Below are positions 1 to 6,981 of a stretch of DNA of 18,077 nt, in pieces. The first letter of the stretch is position 1. Each line of letters begins with the position of its first letter. The notes below the pieces were generated by a model. The model was not told where the DNA came from and made no database searches. It saw nothing but the letters and a program-made list of their open reading frames with translations. Source of the DNA: Streptomyces sp. NRRL F-6676 (lineage in GTDB: Bacteria; Actinomycetota; Actinomycetes; Streptomycetales; Streptomycetaceae); NCBI RefSeq assembly GCF_000725625.1, contig NZ_JOHS01000086.1:1-18077 (forward strand). Reading direction: 5' to 3'. The position numbers and the translations under genes were made by a program.

Positions 1-160
1 GCCGGGCCCATGAATTCGCGGAGCGAATTCGAATTCGGAATCCGAGGCCGCAAGCGGCCTTTATGAAAGCCGCTTCGCGACTTTCTGACGGGGTTTCTCG
101 CCGTTTATCGGCGCGGCCCTGAATTGAAATCCAAGAGCCTCGCGCTTCGCGCATCGGCCC
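1..160. repeat. Left end: telomere-like hairpin array
   Basis: Gene-free terminal segment made of successive inverted repeats. Seen directly: GAATTCGC/GCGAATTC around a GGA loop (12-30); TCGGA-A-TCCGA (35-45); a 7-bp stem with an AA loop (45-60); a stem with one mismatch and a TTC loop (65-85); CGCCG/CGGCG around 5 bases (99-113); GCGC-TTC-GCGC (142-152). TTC reads GAA on the other strand, so three of these loops are GNA loops closed by C-G. Such loops are characteristic of the 3' overhangs of Streptomyces telomeres. The segment starts with GCCGGGCCCAT, which resembles the inverted motif at the right end. That this is a real replicon terminus is inference; the true last bases may be missing. 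Confidence 0.65.
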
Positions 161-386
161 TTTAAGTGCTTTTCCAAAATTCACGATCTCGGCCATTTTC
201 GCCTCTTTCTTGAATTCTCGGAACCCGATATCTAGGCGATCATTCACGTCCTTATCAAGCCTTCCAGGAACGTTTATACAGGCCCAATCCAGTGCCCGCA
301 ACCCCCATTTTCGGTGCGTGCATCAGACGTGAATCCCCTATGTACTGTTGGCATTTCTCGGTGATTCCCCCCGGGTTTTGGGCATG
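161..386. other. Subterminal gene-free region
   Basis: Moderately AT-rich sequence between the hairpin array and the tra terminator. I see no convincing gene: the short frames here lack a ribosome-binding site and plausible codon use. No clear tandem repeat was found. It is probably subtelomeric spacer. Confidence 0.4.
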
Positions 387-412
387 GAAAAGCCCCCTCC
401 ATAGAGGGGGCT
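387..412 (-). terminator. Terminator after traB
   Basis: Perfect 9-bp stem AGCCCCCTC/GAGGGGGCT (391-399 with 404-412) and a 4-base loop. Read on the minus strand it is followed by a short T run. It lies about 20 bases beyond the traB stop and would end the long minus-strand transfer transcript before the telomere-like region. Confidence 0.8.
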
Positions 413-431
413 GTTTCCGCGTTTCCGCAGG

Positions 432-2903
432 TCAGACGGCGTCGTCCTGCTCGGCTTCAGTCTCGCTTTCCTCGCGCTTTTCGATGCCGCGCTGCTCGTA
501 GAAGGCGATGAGCTGGTCCACGGTGAACTTCTCGTCGCGCCCCTCACCGACTCCGGTGGGGAATCCGGTGCTCTCGCGGCGCCGCTTGTGCTGGCGGATC
601 AGCTCTGCCTCGATGACGTAGCCGCGGGCCTGCATCTCGCGGGCCAGCTCGGCCACGCTGAGGAGCACGGGGGCCGCCAGGGGGTCCTGGGAGCCCTCGG
701 GGCCGGCCTGCCCGGGGACCAGCCGCAGCCTGTCACGCTGGGGTGTCACGCCGGGTGTCACGTCGCCCTCGGGCGTGACACCGCGACCTGCGGTTTCGTC
801 GCTCAGACCCCCCTCAGAGGCCCCCTTGAGCCCTTCGGGGAGCTTGTCACGTGACACGCCCTGGAGGAGCCGCGGGAGGGTCTTCGGGGAGGGCTTGGGC
901 GGGGCGCCGTAGAGGCCGGCGCCCTCCACGAAGCCGGTGCGCTCGCGGGCCGCGATGGCCCAGTCGCGCAGCGCTTCAGGGGTGCCGTAGAGGGTCTGCA
1001 CCCAGTACTGGGCGTTGCCCTCCACAATCATCATTCGCCCGGCCTTGTCGATGGATTCCGGGACGGGCTTGGTGCCGACCACGTTGTCCCAGGAGTTCTT
1101 ATTGAAGTTGCCCATGAACTTCAGACGGAAGAGGTTCCGGAGGCCCTTTCCGCCCAATGCCTGGTCCCGGAGATCCTGGAATACCGCGAGAATGTTTCCG
1201 TGGACGTGGCGGCCGAGGCGGGCGCCGGATGCGACCGTGCCCCAAACGGGGTCGGCGGCGCGGTCGGCCGGGCCGAATTCGTCGGCGCGGGCCTTACGGT
1301 TGTCGTCCCACCATTCGCGGGAGACGTCCGCGAATTCGTTGGCCTCTTCGATAAGGCACAGGATGCCGGGGAATTCGGCGGTCGGGTCGGCTTCGGAGAT
1401 GGCGGAGCGGGCCGCGATTTCTTCCTTGAACCAGTCGATTCCCGCGCGCATGTCCTGGGGGTTCATCGGGTCGTTGTAGATGTAGCAGCCGACGACGCCA
1501 ATGTAATTCGCGACGCTGACGCGCTTCACGTCGGCGGCGAGAACGTAGTACCCCTGCGCAATGAGCTGGGCGATAACCATCTGGCAGAACGCGGACTTTC
1601 CGCCGCCGGTGCCGACGGACAGGGCCCAGTGCGGGGTTTCTCCGTCGCCCAGCTCCTTGATGACGATCTGCCCGAAGGCGTCGCGGCCGACGACGATCTG
1701 GCCGCGCTCGCAATTCGCGATGGCCTCCTGGATCTCCGGGTCGAAGAAGTCGACGCGGTCGGGCGGGGTGGGCTCGGGGGCGGGCGGCTTGGGCGGCGGC
1801 TTGTGGGTGTAGACGGCGGTGAAGGTGTCGCCGGTCAGGCTGACCCGGGCGACCCACTCCCCCGGCAGGCGGGAGTTGACCAGGGCGGACAGGTTCTCGC
1901 GGTCGCCCTCGGAGCCGCGCCAGGTCCAGGGCAGGCGGATGACGATCCGGGCGTCCGGGTCGGCCAGGCGCTCGGGCAGGAGCAGCCAGTTCGCGCGCGG
2001 TTCGTCCTCGGGCAGGCCGAGGTCTTCGCGCAGGATGACCCAGATGCGGGGGCCGTAGACGGCGTCGTCGCCGGGCGGGCGGGGGCGGTAGCGGTGGGCG
2101 AGGACGCAGGCGCCGGCGGCGACCAGGACCAGGCCCACGATGGTCCAGACGCGCCAGGCCGGGACGGCGAGGCCGACCAGGGCGGCGGTGAGGACCAGGC
2201 GGGTCAGGCCGCGGGCGGCGTACGGCCAGCAGTGCCAGCTCCGCAGGGTGCGGGCGAGGGTGACGACGATGGGCGCGGTGAAGCCGTAGGCGGCCGTGAG
2301 ACCGCGCCAGATGGCCCGCAGGAAGCGCCAGACCCTCCCGGCCGTGCGAGCGCTCCACAGGGCCGCACGGACGGCCCAGTCCAGGGCTGCGGCGCCCTGG
2401 CCCCGGTAGGCGTTGAGCCAGGCGGCGGCGTTGCGGGCCCAGGGGCTGGGCTGGCGGCGCACGGGCTTGACCAGGCTCACCTTGGGTGCGGCGGCGGCGA
2501 CGGAGGCCATCGAGACGGCCTGGGCGACGGCGGGGCGGTCGAGCGGGGTGCCGGCGCGCAGGAACGTCGCGGTGCTGCGGGGCTCTCCCCGGAGCTCCCG
2601 GCCGCCGTAGAAGCGCAGGACGGCCCAGACGGCGAGGGCCAGGGCGCGGATGCTGCCGAACAGCTTCTTGAAGCCGCCGACGACGGCCTGGCCGGGCTTG
2701 CGCCAGTCCGTCTTGGTGGTGCCGGCCTTCTTGCTCGCTCCGTCGGCCAGCAGGCCGAGGACGAACAGGGCGCCGATGGTGGTCAGGTTGCCGCCGGGGA
2801 GGTGCTCACCGGACCAGTTCCAGGCGGTGCCGAACCAGCCGGGGTCCGACGGGTTGGGCGGGGCTTCGGTGTGCGCCGCGAGTGCGGCGGCGAGGATGTG
2901 CAT
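432..2903 (-). CDS. traB: FtsK/SpoIIIE-type conjugal DNA translocase (TraB-like)
   Basis: An 823-residue membrane-anchored motor ATPase, the likely sole DNA-transfer engine of the plasmid. Streptomyces TraB-type proteins move double-stranded plasmid DNA between mycelial cells. Hydrophobic segments lie near residues 41-54, 82-98 and 234-270. The Walker A motif is GTGGGKS at 431-437. The Walker B-like strand is CLIEEANE with Glu519-Glu520, so Glu replaces the usual Asp. A conserved-looking ARLGRHVHGNILAVFQD stretch follows, typical of the family. The C-terminal ~80 residues look like a small winged-helix DNA-binding domain (MQARGYVIEAELIRQHKRRR) after a disordered linker. The ATG start is preceded by GAGGGG. 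It is the last gene of the minus-strand operon, separated from the preceding gene by a 229-base leader with two hairpins. The family call is confident; the symbol is by analogy. Confidence 0.88.
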   Translation of the reverse strand: MHILAAALAAHTEAPPNPSDPGWFGTAWNWSGEHLPGGNLTTIGALFVLGLLADGASKKAGTTKTDWRKPGQAVVGGFKKLFGSIRALALAVWAVLRFYGGRELRGEPRSTATFLRAGTPLDRPAVAQAVSMASVAAAAPKVSLVKPVRRQPSPWARNAAAWLNAYRGQGAAALDWAVRAALWSARTAGRVWRFLRAIWRGLTAAYGFTAPIVVTLARTLRSWHCWPYAARGLTRLVLTAALVGLAVPAWRVWTIVGLVLVAAGACVLAHRYRPRPPGDDAVYGPRIWVILREDLGLPEDEPRANWLLLPERLADPDARIVIRLPWTWRGSEGDRENLSALVNSRLPGEWVARVSLTGDTFTAVYTHKPPPKPPAPEPTPPDRVDFFDPEIQEAIANCERGQIVVGRDAFGQIVIKELGDGETPHWALSVGTGGGKSAFCQMVIAQLIAQGYYVLAADVKRVSVANYIGVVGCYIYNDPMNPQDMRAGIDWFKEEIAARSAISEADPTAEFPGILCLIEEANEFADVSREWWDDNRKARADEFGPADRAADPVWGTVASGARLGRHVHGNILAVFQDLRDQALGGKGLRNLFRLKFMGNFNKNSWDNVVGTKPVPESIDKAGRMMIVEGNAQYWVQTLYGTPEALRDWAIAARERTGFVEGAGLYGAPPKPSPKTLPRLLQGVSRDKLPEGLKGASEGGLSDETAGRGVTPEGDVTPGVTPQRDRLRLVPGQAGPEGSQDPLAAPVLLSVAELAREMQARGYVIEAELIRQHKRRRESTGFPTGVGEGRDEKFTVDQLIAFYEQRGIEKREESETEAEQDDAV

Positions 2904-2937
2904 CGAGTTCCCCTCGTACTCAGGAGGGGGGCCCGCA

Positions 2938-2977
2938 GCCCGGCAGGTGAGTCTCTGGCAGGAGGAGCCTGCCGGGC
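2938..2977. promoter_or_regulatory. Stem-loop in the traB leader
   Basis: A 10-bp perfect inverted repeat (GCCCGGCAGG-type arms, 2938-2947 and 2968-2977) with a 20-base loop, about 35 bases upstream of the traB start. It could be an operator or an attenuator that sets traB expression apart from the upstream membrane-protein gene. The role is inference. Confidence 0.45.
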
Positions 2978-3037
2978 GAGCGAATCCCCCGAGGAACGCC
3001 CTGGTGGGCGATCATTCCGGGTGGGTCTGACAGTCCG

Positions 3038-3066
3038 TCCCGGACGCCTGCGGAGGGCGTCCGGGA
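3038..3066. terminator. GC-rich stem-loop between spd-like gene and traB
   Basis: An 11-bp perfect stem (TCCCGGACGCC with its complement, 3038-3048 and 3056-3066) and a 7-base loop, 67 bases beyond the stop of the 3133-4191 gene on the minus strand. No T tract follows on that strand, so it may be a partial terminator or mRNA-end stabiliser that lowers read-through into traB. Confidence 0.5.
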
Positions 3067-3132
3067 TCTTGGCCTCTCACTCTGTAAAGGTCTGTTTTTG
3101 GGCCGCCGTGTGACATTCCGGCGGAAGATCTT

Positions 3133-4191
3133 TTAGAGGTACTGGCCCGAGGCGTGGTCGTCCTTGGGGATGTCCGCCTTGGCCTCGCGGACGTACTTGC
3201 CGACGGTGGCCTGGAACGCCTTGTCGTCGGCGTTGCGGCCGTGGCGGGTGGCGATGGCGTCGACCACGTGGCGGACGTCCTGCACGCCGCTGGCGACCAT
3301 TTCGCGGACGTCGGCGCGCATGGACTTGCCCTTGGCCTTCGCGTCGCGGACGACTTTCAGGGCCGGGCGGACACTCGCGGCGCTTTCCTCCTGGTCAGAA
3401 CTGGTGTCGGTCGGATATCCGTTCGTGTCCGCGTGGATGGTGGACTCGTGGGTGCGCGGGCTCGTGGCGTCATCAGCGGACGCGGGAAGGATGGCGGGGG
3501 CCGTGTCGGCGGACGCCGGGGGGAGGGCGGGGGCGGTGGTGGACAGGCCCGGGGTGAACATCCGCTCCAGGGCGATGTCGGCGCTCTTGCCGATCCGGTC
3601 GCGCTGGACGTCCATCAGGTCGGCGGCCAGGGACGGGTCACCGACGCCGACCTTCCGGGCCAGCTTCCAGGACGTCTTCACGGCCTTGTTCCGGGTCTTC
3701 TCGTCGGGGTGTCCGGCGGCGACGGCCTGGTGGTAGGCCAGGTCCTTCAGGACGGCGGCGGCGCGGGCCTGGGCCTCGACGTCGCGGCCGACCTGGTGGA
3801 TGACCACGCGGCGGGTCAGGAACGCGAGACCTTCGGCGGACGCGGTGATGGCCATCGGGGTGAGGGCGTAGACGATCGTCTGGCCCAGGCCCTCGGCTGC
3901 GGTGGCGCCCATCGCGGCGGCGGCCATCGGCAGGAGCCAGAGGCCGGCGCGGACCGGGCGGGGCGCGGACTGCCCGAGGGCGGTGGTGATGAGCAGGATC
4001 ATCGCCATGACGGCGGTGGCGCCCTCACCGGCCGCGAGGGCACCGAGCGCGGTCCCCTTGCCGTAGACGTGGGAGAGGTTGGTGTAGGTGCCGACGCCGC
4101 CCATCACGCCGACGGCGAGGATCGGCACGATGGTGCCGATGAGCAGGTAGCGCTGGACCTTCGTGAGTTCCCGGAGCTGGGTGTTCTCCAT
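3133..4191 (-). CDS. Four-helix membrane protein, Spd-like
   Basis: A 352-residue protein with four probable transmembrane segments at about 15-35, 52-72, 82-100 and 105-125. A long soluble C-terminal part follows. It is charged and helical to about residue 220, then has a Pro/Ala/Ser/Thr-rich linker, and ends in a basic domain (KVVRDAKAKGKSMRADVREM...) that may bind DNA. This architecture and its place just upstream of traB fit the plasmid-spread (Spd) membrane proteins of Streptomyces conjugative plasmids, but I cannot name a precise family. The start is set at the ATG encoding MENTQLREL. The longer reading frame upstream overlaps the next gene and has shadow-like Arg/Pro-rich composition. 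A CTCGTG-type palindrome lies just upstream. Confidence 0.75.
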   Translation of the reverse strand: MENTQLRELTKVQRYLLIGTIVPILAVGVMGGVGTYTNLSHVYGKGTALGALAAGEGATAVMAMILLITTALGQSAPRPVRAGLWLLPMAAAAMGATAAEGLGQTIVYALTPMAITASAEGLAFLTRRVVIHQVGRDVEAQARAAAVLKDLAYHQAVAAGHPDEKTRNKAVKTSWKLARKVGVGDPSLAADLMDVQRDRIGKSADIALERMFTPGLSTTAPALPPASADTAPAILPASADDATSPRTHESTIHADTNGYPTDTSSDQEESAASVRPALKVVRDAKAKGKSMRADVREMVASGVQDVRHVVDAIATRHGRNADDKAFQATVGKYVREAKADIPKDDHASGQYL

Positions 4192-4217
4192 CGTGGGGCT
4201 GCCTTTCTCGGTCGGTG

Positions 4218-4254
4218 GTGACGTCGTGGCGTGGTGGGCTCGCGACGTCACGAA
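4218..4254. promoter_or_regulatory. Palindromic operator candidate, site 1
   Basis: Lies between the 4269-4631 and 3133-4191 genes. A 9-bp inverted repeat GTGACGTCG/CGACGTCAC (4218-4226, 4243-4251) has its right arm inside CTCGCGACGTCACGAA (4239-4254). That 16-mer matches the recurring palindrome CTCGTGACGTCACGAG at 14 of 16 positions. Confidence 0.55.
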
Positions 4255-4268
4255 GCTGTGGGGGCGGG

Positions 4269-4631
4269 TCACTTCTTCTTCGCGGGGCGGGGCGTCTCGC
4301 GCAGGCTCTTGATGGCGGCGGCGACGCCGATCACGCCGATGCCGACGCCGATGCCGCTGTAGGCGAGGCCCTGGCCCATCGCCATGACGGCCGGGGCGGC
4401 GACGACCAGGAGGACCGTGGCCGGGGTGCACAGGATCAGGAGGCCGACGGCGGCGATCAGCGCGTTGCGGAGCCAGGCCGGGATCGGCTGGGACGGCATC
4501 GGGACGACGACGGGCGGCTGCTGGGTCTGGGGGATGTAGACCGGCTGGCCCTGCGGGGTGTAGGCGACGGTCATGCCGGGCGGGACGGCGGGCAGCGGCT
4601 GGGGCTCGTAGTGCTGGATCTCGTGGTTCAT
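4269..4631 (-). CDS. Small two-helix membrane protein, Spd-like
   Basis: A 120-residue protein with a Pro/Gln-rich cytoplasmic-looking N-terminus (residues 9-50), two transmembrane segments at about 56-82 and 86-107, and a basic C-terminal tail ending KKK. Small membrane proteins of this type sit beside traB in Streptomyces plasmids and are thought to help intramycelial spread. The chosen ATG has an excellent AAGGAGAG ribosome-binding site. An upstream in-frame GTG would lie on top of that site and overlap the previous stop, so it is rejected. It lies 14 bases after the preceding gene, in the same operon. Confidence 0.75.
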   Translation of the reverse strand: MNHEIQHYEPQPLPAVPPGMTVAYTPQGQPVYIPQTQQPPVVVPMPSQPIPAWLRNALIAAVGLLILCTPATVLLVVAAPAVMAMGQGLAYSGIGVGIGVIGVAAAIKSLRETPRPAKKK

Positions 4632-4645
4632 GGCGGGTCTCTCCT

Positions 4646-5029
4646 TCACGCCGCGAGGGCGGCCGGGTCATCGGCGCACCCCGGGCAGCAGCCGAGGGAC
4701 GTCGGGATCACGAAGTCGTAGGTGACGTGGCAGTCGGGGCAGGTGCGGCGGGCGCGCATCATGGCGGCGACCGCGCGCATCCGGCCCGGCGTCATCGGCC
4801 GGACGGGGGCGGCCAGGTCGATGCGGTAGAGGTAGGCGGCGCGGATCGGGCGGACCCGGGTGAGCGGGTCGCGCCGGCCGTGCCAGAGGATCTGGGCGAC
4901 GACGTCCTGGCCGTTGGGGCGGAGGCCGCGGGCGCGGAGCTGGCGGCGCGTGGCCAGGCCCTCGGGGGCGAGGCGGCGCGGGTAGGTCGGGATGCCGAAC
5001 GTCTCGCCGGTCGGGTCGTAGAACTTCAC
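4646..5029 (-). CDS. RRQ-motif zinc-binding protein
   Basis: A 127-residue basic protein with RRQLRARGLRPNGQD near residues 28-42 and a C-terminal zinc-ribbon-like group: Cys97 and Cys100 (CPDC), then CCPGC at 114-118. It matches my memory of a conserved actinomycete mobile-element family named for its RRQRL motif and zinc binding; the function of that family is unknown. The GTG start is chosen because a perfect AAGGAGGT lies 7 bases upstream. The longer upstream frame is the antisense-like shadow of the next gene. A 15-bp hairpin lies in its leader. It is probably a nucleic-acid-binding accessory factor in the transfer operon (inference). Confidence 0.72.
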   Translation of the reverse strand: MKFYDPTGETFGIPTYPRRLAPEGLATRRQLRARGLRPNGQDVVAQILWHGRRDPLTRVRPIRAAYLYRIDLAAPVRPMTPGRMRAVAAMMRARRTCPDCHVTYDFVIPTSLGCCPGCADDPAALAA

Positions 5030-5060
5030 GTCGGTCACCTCCTTGGCTGGTCGTCGGGGT

Positions 5061-5100
5061 GTGGTGGGCTCGTGGGCTTGTGGGTCCACGAGCCCACCAC
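5061..5100. promoter_or_regulatory. 15-bp perfect hairpin, operator or terminator, site 2
   Basis: Arms GTGGTGGGCTCGTGG (5061-5075) and its exact complement (5086-5100) with a 10-base loop, in the gap between two operon genes. The arms contain CTCGTG and CACGAG, the half-sites of the recurring 16-bp palindrome, but set further apart. It may act as an operator, an RNA stem or an intra-operon terminator. Confidence 0.6.
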
Positions 5101-5114
5101 GGGAAGCGGACAGG

Positions 5115-5414
5115 TCACGGGTTCGGTGGTCCGGTCTCCCATCCGGCCCAGTCCGCGACGTCGTCGGCGGCCTCCCAGCAGGCGTCCCGGACGGCGCGGC
5201 GACCGCCGTTGGTGGTGGCCAGCAGGGGCAGGGCGCAGGCGAGGCCCACGGCGAGGGAGCCGAGGAGGGCGACGGCCAGGACCAGGAGCCCGGAGGCGAT
5301 CGGCATGCCGCTCTGGGTGAGGAGGCCGACCAGGCCGCCGGCCACCAGGAGCGCACCGAGCTGCGGGGCGCGGGAGACGACGTAGAACACGGGGAGCGCG
5401 ATCAGGGTCCGCAT
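5115..5414 (-). CDS. Small two-helix membrane protein
   Basis: A 99-residue protein starting MRTLIALPVFYVV. Two or three hydrophobic segments span residues 3-35 and 38-66, followed by a short acidic, Trp-containing C-terminal tail (residues 74-99). Its ATG overlaps the stop of the preceding gene in TGATG, so translation is probably coupled. The longer frame upstream runs through two other genes and is Arg/Pro-rich shadow. It is a likely Spd-type helper of conjugation by context only; I do not recognise the family. Confidence 0.68.
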   Translation of the reverse strand: MRTLIALPVFYVVSRAPQLGALLVAGGLVGLLTQSGMPIASGLLVLAVALLGSLAVGLACALPLLATTNGGRRAVRDACWEAADDVADWAGWETGPPNP

Positions 5415-5596
5415 CAGAACCACCGCCGCGAGCCCGGGACGATCATGTTGCCGTGGCCGTTGACCATGTGGTCGACGCAGGCCGGGCAGTCCTCGCGCGG
5501 GCCGAGGTGCGCGTGCTGGGCACGGCTGTCGTGGGCGTGCAGCCAGCACTGGCGGCACTCGCCGGGCGGCGGGTTCGTGGCCTTCTGGCTCGGCAT
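5414..5596 (-). CDS. Small Cys/His-rich (zinc-knuckle) protein
   Basis: A 60-residue protein with an unusually dense set of metal-binding residues: CRQC at 14-17, several His between 20 and 30, CPAC at 37-40, and His43/His48. The two CxxC pairs suggest one zinc ribbon. The ATG lies 2 bases after the preceding stop. An in-frame ATG 11 bases upstream would overlap that gene by a few codons and cannot be excluded. It is translationally coupled on both sides. Function is unknown; nucleic-acid or protein binding is likely. Confidence 0.62.
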   Translation of the reverse strand: MPSQKATNPPPGECRQCWLHAHDSRAQHAHLGPREDCPACVDHMVNGHGNMIVPGSRRWF

Positions 5597-5598
5597 CG

Positions 5599-5916
5599 TC
5601 ACCACCATCCCGACGACTTCTTGGCGACCGTGGCGGCGGCGGCCTCGTTGATGACGGTCTGGCGGGCGCTGCGGGCGGCGGCGAGTTCGGCGGCGACGCG
5701 TTCCTCGGCGTCCGCGAACACGCGGTCGACGGCGCGGTCCGGGGCGGCCGTGGACTTGCCACGGACGACCCGGCGCACGCCCCGGCCGATGTGCAGGAAG
5801 GCGCGGGCCTGCTCGCCCCCGGACAGGGCGCTGATCTCGCCGTTGCGGATGCGCCGAAGGCGGGACTCGGACTCGCGGATCTGGCGGTCGAGCTGGCGGG
5901 TGTTCGGCTTGCCCAT
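5599..5916 (-). CDS. Charged helical hypothetical protein
   Basis: A 105-residue, strongly basic and helical protein (MGKPNTRQLDRQIRESESRL...). A heptad-like N-terminal third is followed by an Arg-rich centre (RGVRRVVRGK) and an Ala/Arg-rich amphipathic helix near residues 64-85. No known motif was recognised. GAAGGG about 10 bases upstream supports the ATG. It lies 6 bases after the preceding gene in a tight operon. It could be a nucleic-acid-binding accessory protein. Confidence 0.65.
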   Translation of the reverse strand: MGKPNTRQLDRQIRESESRLRRIRNGEISALSGGEQARAFLHIGRGVRRVVRGKSTAAPDRAVDRVFADAEERVAAELAAARSARQTVINEAAAATVAKKSSGWW

Positions 5917-5922
5917 GCGGGG

Positions 5923-6138
5923 TCAGCCCTTCCTCGGGTAGGTGTGGCCGGCGGGCGGGTACGGGTCGCCGGGCAGCGGCATCGCGCCCTCCAGGACGAC
6001 CTCTTCGAAGTCGGTCAGGGGGCCGCCGTCGACCGGGTCGCCGGTGCGGACCGCGTAGGCGGTCTCCAGGCCGTCCAGCAGGCGGCCGGTGCGGGCGTGG
6101 TCGTCGGACTGCTTCTCGGTGCGGCGCAGGAACTTCAC
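5923..6138 (-). CDS. Small acidic hypothetical protein
   Basis: A 71-residue protein: a basic N-terminal MKFLRRTEKQ, then an acidic middle (PLTDFEEVVLEGAMPLPGD) and a Pro/Tyr-rich tail. The GTG start overlaps the preceding stop in a GTGA arrangement, which supports coupled translation. No family was recognised. Confidence 0.58.
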   Translation of the reverse strand: MKFLRRTEKQSDDHARTGRLLDGLETAYAVRTGDPVDGGPLTDFEEVVLEGAMPLPGDPYPPAGHTYPRKG

Positions 6139-6266
6139 GACCGCTCACCGCCCTGCGGGGTCCGGGCGGCCTCGGCGGCGGCGCGAGCGGCGGCGGCCTC
6201 GGCAGCGGCGCGGGCGGCTTCCTGGGCGCGGGCCAGGGCGTCGGCGGCGGCGGGGTCCTGGATCAT
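6135..6266 (-). CDS. Very small Ala-rich helical protein
   Basis: A 43-residue protein starting MIQDPAAADALARAQEAA, almost entirely an Ala/Glu/Arg helix, with tail TPQGGERS. The start lies in an ATGA overlap with the preceding gene, and the stop overlaps the GTG of the next gene, so both junctions are of the coupled type. This tight fit is the main evidence that it is real. Composition alone could also be explained by a shadow frame, so confidence is moderate. Confidence 0.5.
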   Translation of the reverse strand: MIQDPAAADALARAQEAARAAAEAAAARAAAEAARTPQGGERS

Positions 6267-6733
6267 GCCGCTACCTCCGAGGGGACCTTGGAGGTGCCGG
6301 TAAGCCGGTAGCGGCGGTCCGCCGCCGCGTTCGCGCCCTTGCAGCGCTCGCAGGGCGTCTCCTTGCGGCGGTGGTGGGCGCGGTAGCCGCGGGGCGTGCC
6401 GCACTCGACGCCGGGGCGTGTGCGGGTGCCGGGGCGAGCGAGTCGAGGCGTGGCCGGCACCACGTGCTCGGGGAACCAGGCCCGGAGCGTGTCCGTGGAA
6501 CGGCCCACCCGAGCGGCCACCACGGAGTAGGGCACGTGGTGCTCGAACATGACCTGGGCCGCGTAGCGGGCCTCGTCGGCGGTGAGGGTCCAGCCCTTGC
6601 GGTCGCCGTTCATCGCCCGCTCCACGGCGATGGTGTCGATGAACACCAGGCCGTCGGAGGTGGCGAGCCAGATGGAGGGCGACGCGGTCTGCGGGAGTCG
6701 GATGGAACGCTGGTACTCAGTACGATCCGTCAC
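6263..6733 (-). CDS. HTH and zinc-knuckle protein, first gene of transfer operon
   Basis: A 156-residue protein with a probable helix-turn-helix at residues 69-86 (YSVVAARVGRSTDTLRAW). It is followed by a C-terminal Cys/His cluster: C111, GYRAHHRR with His120, and CERC at 128-131, then NAAADRRYR. This C-GYxxH-R-CxxC pattern is common in small actinomycete phage and plasmid DNA-binding proteins. The GTG start has AAGGGA upstream. It is the promoter-proximal gene of the minus-strand operon, opposite the GntR gene across a 248-base control region. It is a likely regulator or DNA-binding transfer accessory. Confidence 0.7.
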   Translation of the reverse strand: MTDRTEYQRSIRLPQTASPSIWLATSDGLVFIDTIAVERAMNGDRKGWTLTADEARYAAQVMFEHHVPYSVVAARVGRSTDTLRAWFPEHVVPATPRLARPGTRTRPGVECGTPRGYRAHHRRKETPCERCKGANAAADRRYRLTGTSKVPSEVAA

Positions 6734-6832
6734 AGGATCGGTTCCCTTCTGTGCGTCAGTCGGGAGTCGGTCTCAGGCCCCGTTTTCGGTGTTGCGCGCC
6801 GAAGCGGGGCCGCTTGCGTTCTCGCATCACCA

Positions 6833-6850
6833 AACTTAGGTACTCAAGTT
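6833..6850. promoter_or_regulatory. GTAC-centred operator, site A
   Basis: AACTTAGGTACTCAAGTT is an imperfect 18-bp palindrome with AACTT/AAGTT arms around GTAC. It lies in the divergent control region and is a probable binding site of the adjacent GntR-type regulator. It would sit just downstream of the proposed minus-strand promoter. Confidence 0.55.
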
Positions 6851-6865
6851 CTGGCGACAGCACTG

Positions 6866-6895
6866 ACCGTAAGCGCTTAGGTAATCGACCGTCAA
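6866..6895 (-). promoter_or_regulatory. Candidate promoter of the transfer operon
   Basis: On the minus strand, TTGACG (6895-6890) is followed 18 bases later by TACGGT (6871-6866), a plausible sigma-70/HrdB-type pair. It points towards the 6263-6733 gene and lies between GTAC-centred operators A and B. A perfect 10-bp palindrome TAAGCGCTTA (6870-6879) overlaps it. Confidence 0.4.
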
Positions 6896-6913
6896 GTCTT
6901 ATGTACCTAACAG
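6896..6913. promoter_or_regulatory. GTAC-centred operator, site B
   Basis: GTCTTATGTACCTAACAG contains the inner palindrome TTA-T-GTAC-C-TAA, a weaker version of the sites on either side. It touches the -35 element of the candidate transfer promoter. Confidence 0.4.
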
Positions 6914-6939
6914 ACCCTGACTGTCACTCAGGTGGCGGC

Positions 6940-6957
6940 GAGTTGTGTACTCAACTC
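6940..6957. promoter_or_regulatory. GTAC-centred operator, site C
   Basis: GAGTTGTGTACTCAACTC is an 18-bp palindrome broken only at one symmetric position. It covers the -35 region of the candidate gntR promoter, which suggests autorepression. Confidence 0.6.
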
Positions 6958-6972
6958 CGTGATCGGTGTACT
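6943..6972 (+). promoter_or_regulatory. Candidate leaderless promoter of the GntR gene
   Basis: TTGTGT (6943-6948) and TGTACT (6967-6972) are spaced by 18 bases. The -10 element ends 9 bases before the ATG at 6982, and no ribosome-binding site is visible there. Together this suggests a leaderless transcript. Confidence 0.45.
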
Positions 6973-6981
6973 CTTCCGCCC

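Noticed and set aside
292..501. Small gene in the left subterminal region
   Set aside because: No ribosome-binding site, overlaps the traB terminator and the traB C-terminus, and shows no conserved motif.
1200..3113. 637-residue plus-strand frame opposite traB
   Set aside because: Low-complexity Gly/Ala/Asp shadow of the FtsK-type gene, with no start signal or recognisable domain.
4192..4671. N-terminal extension of the 3133-4191 membrane protein
   Set aside because: Arg/Pro-rich sequence overlapping the well-supported 4269-4631 gene in another frame; the internal ATG begins the membrane-protein pattern.
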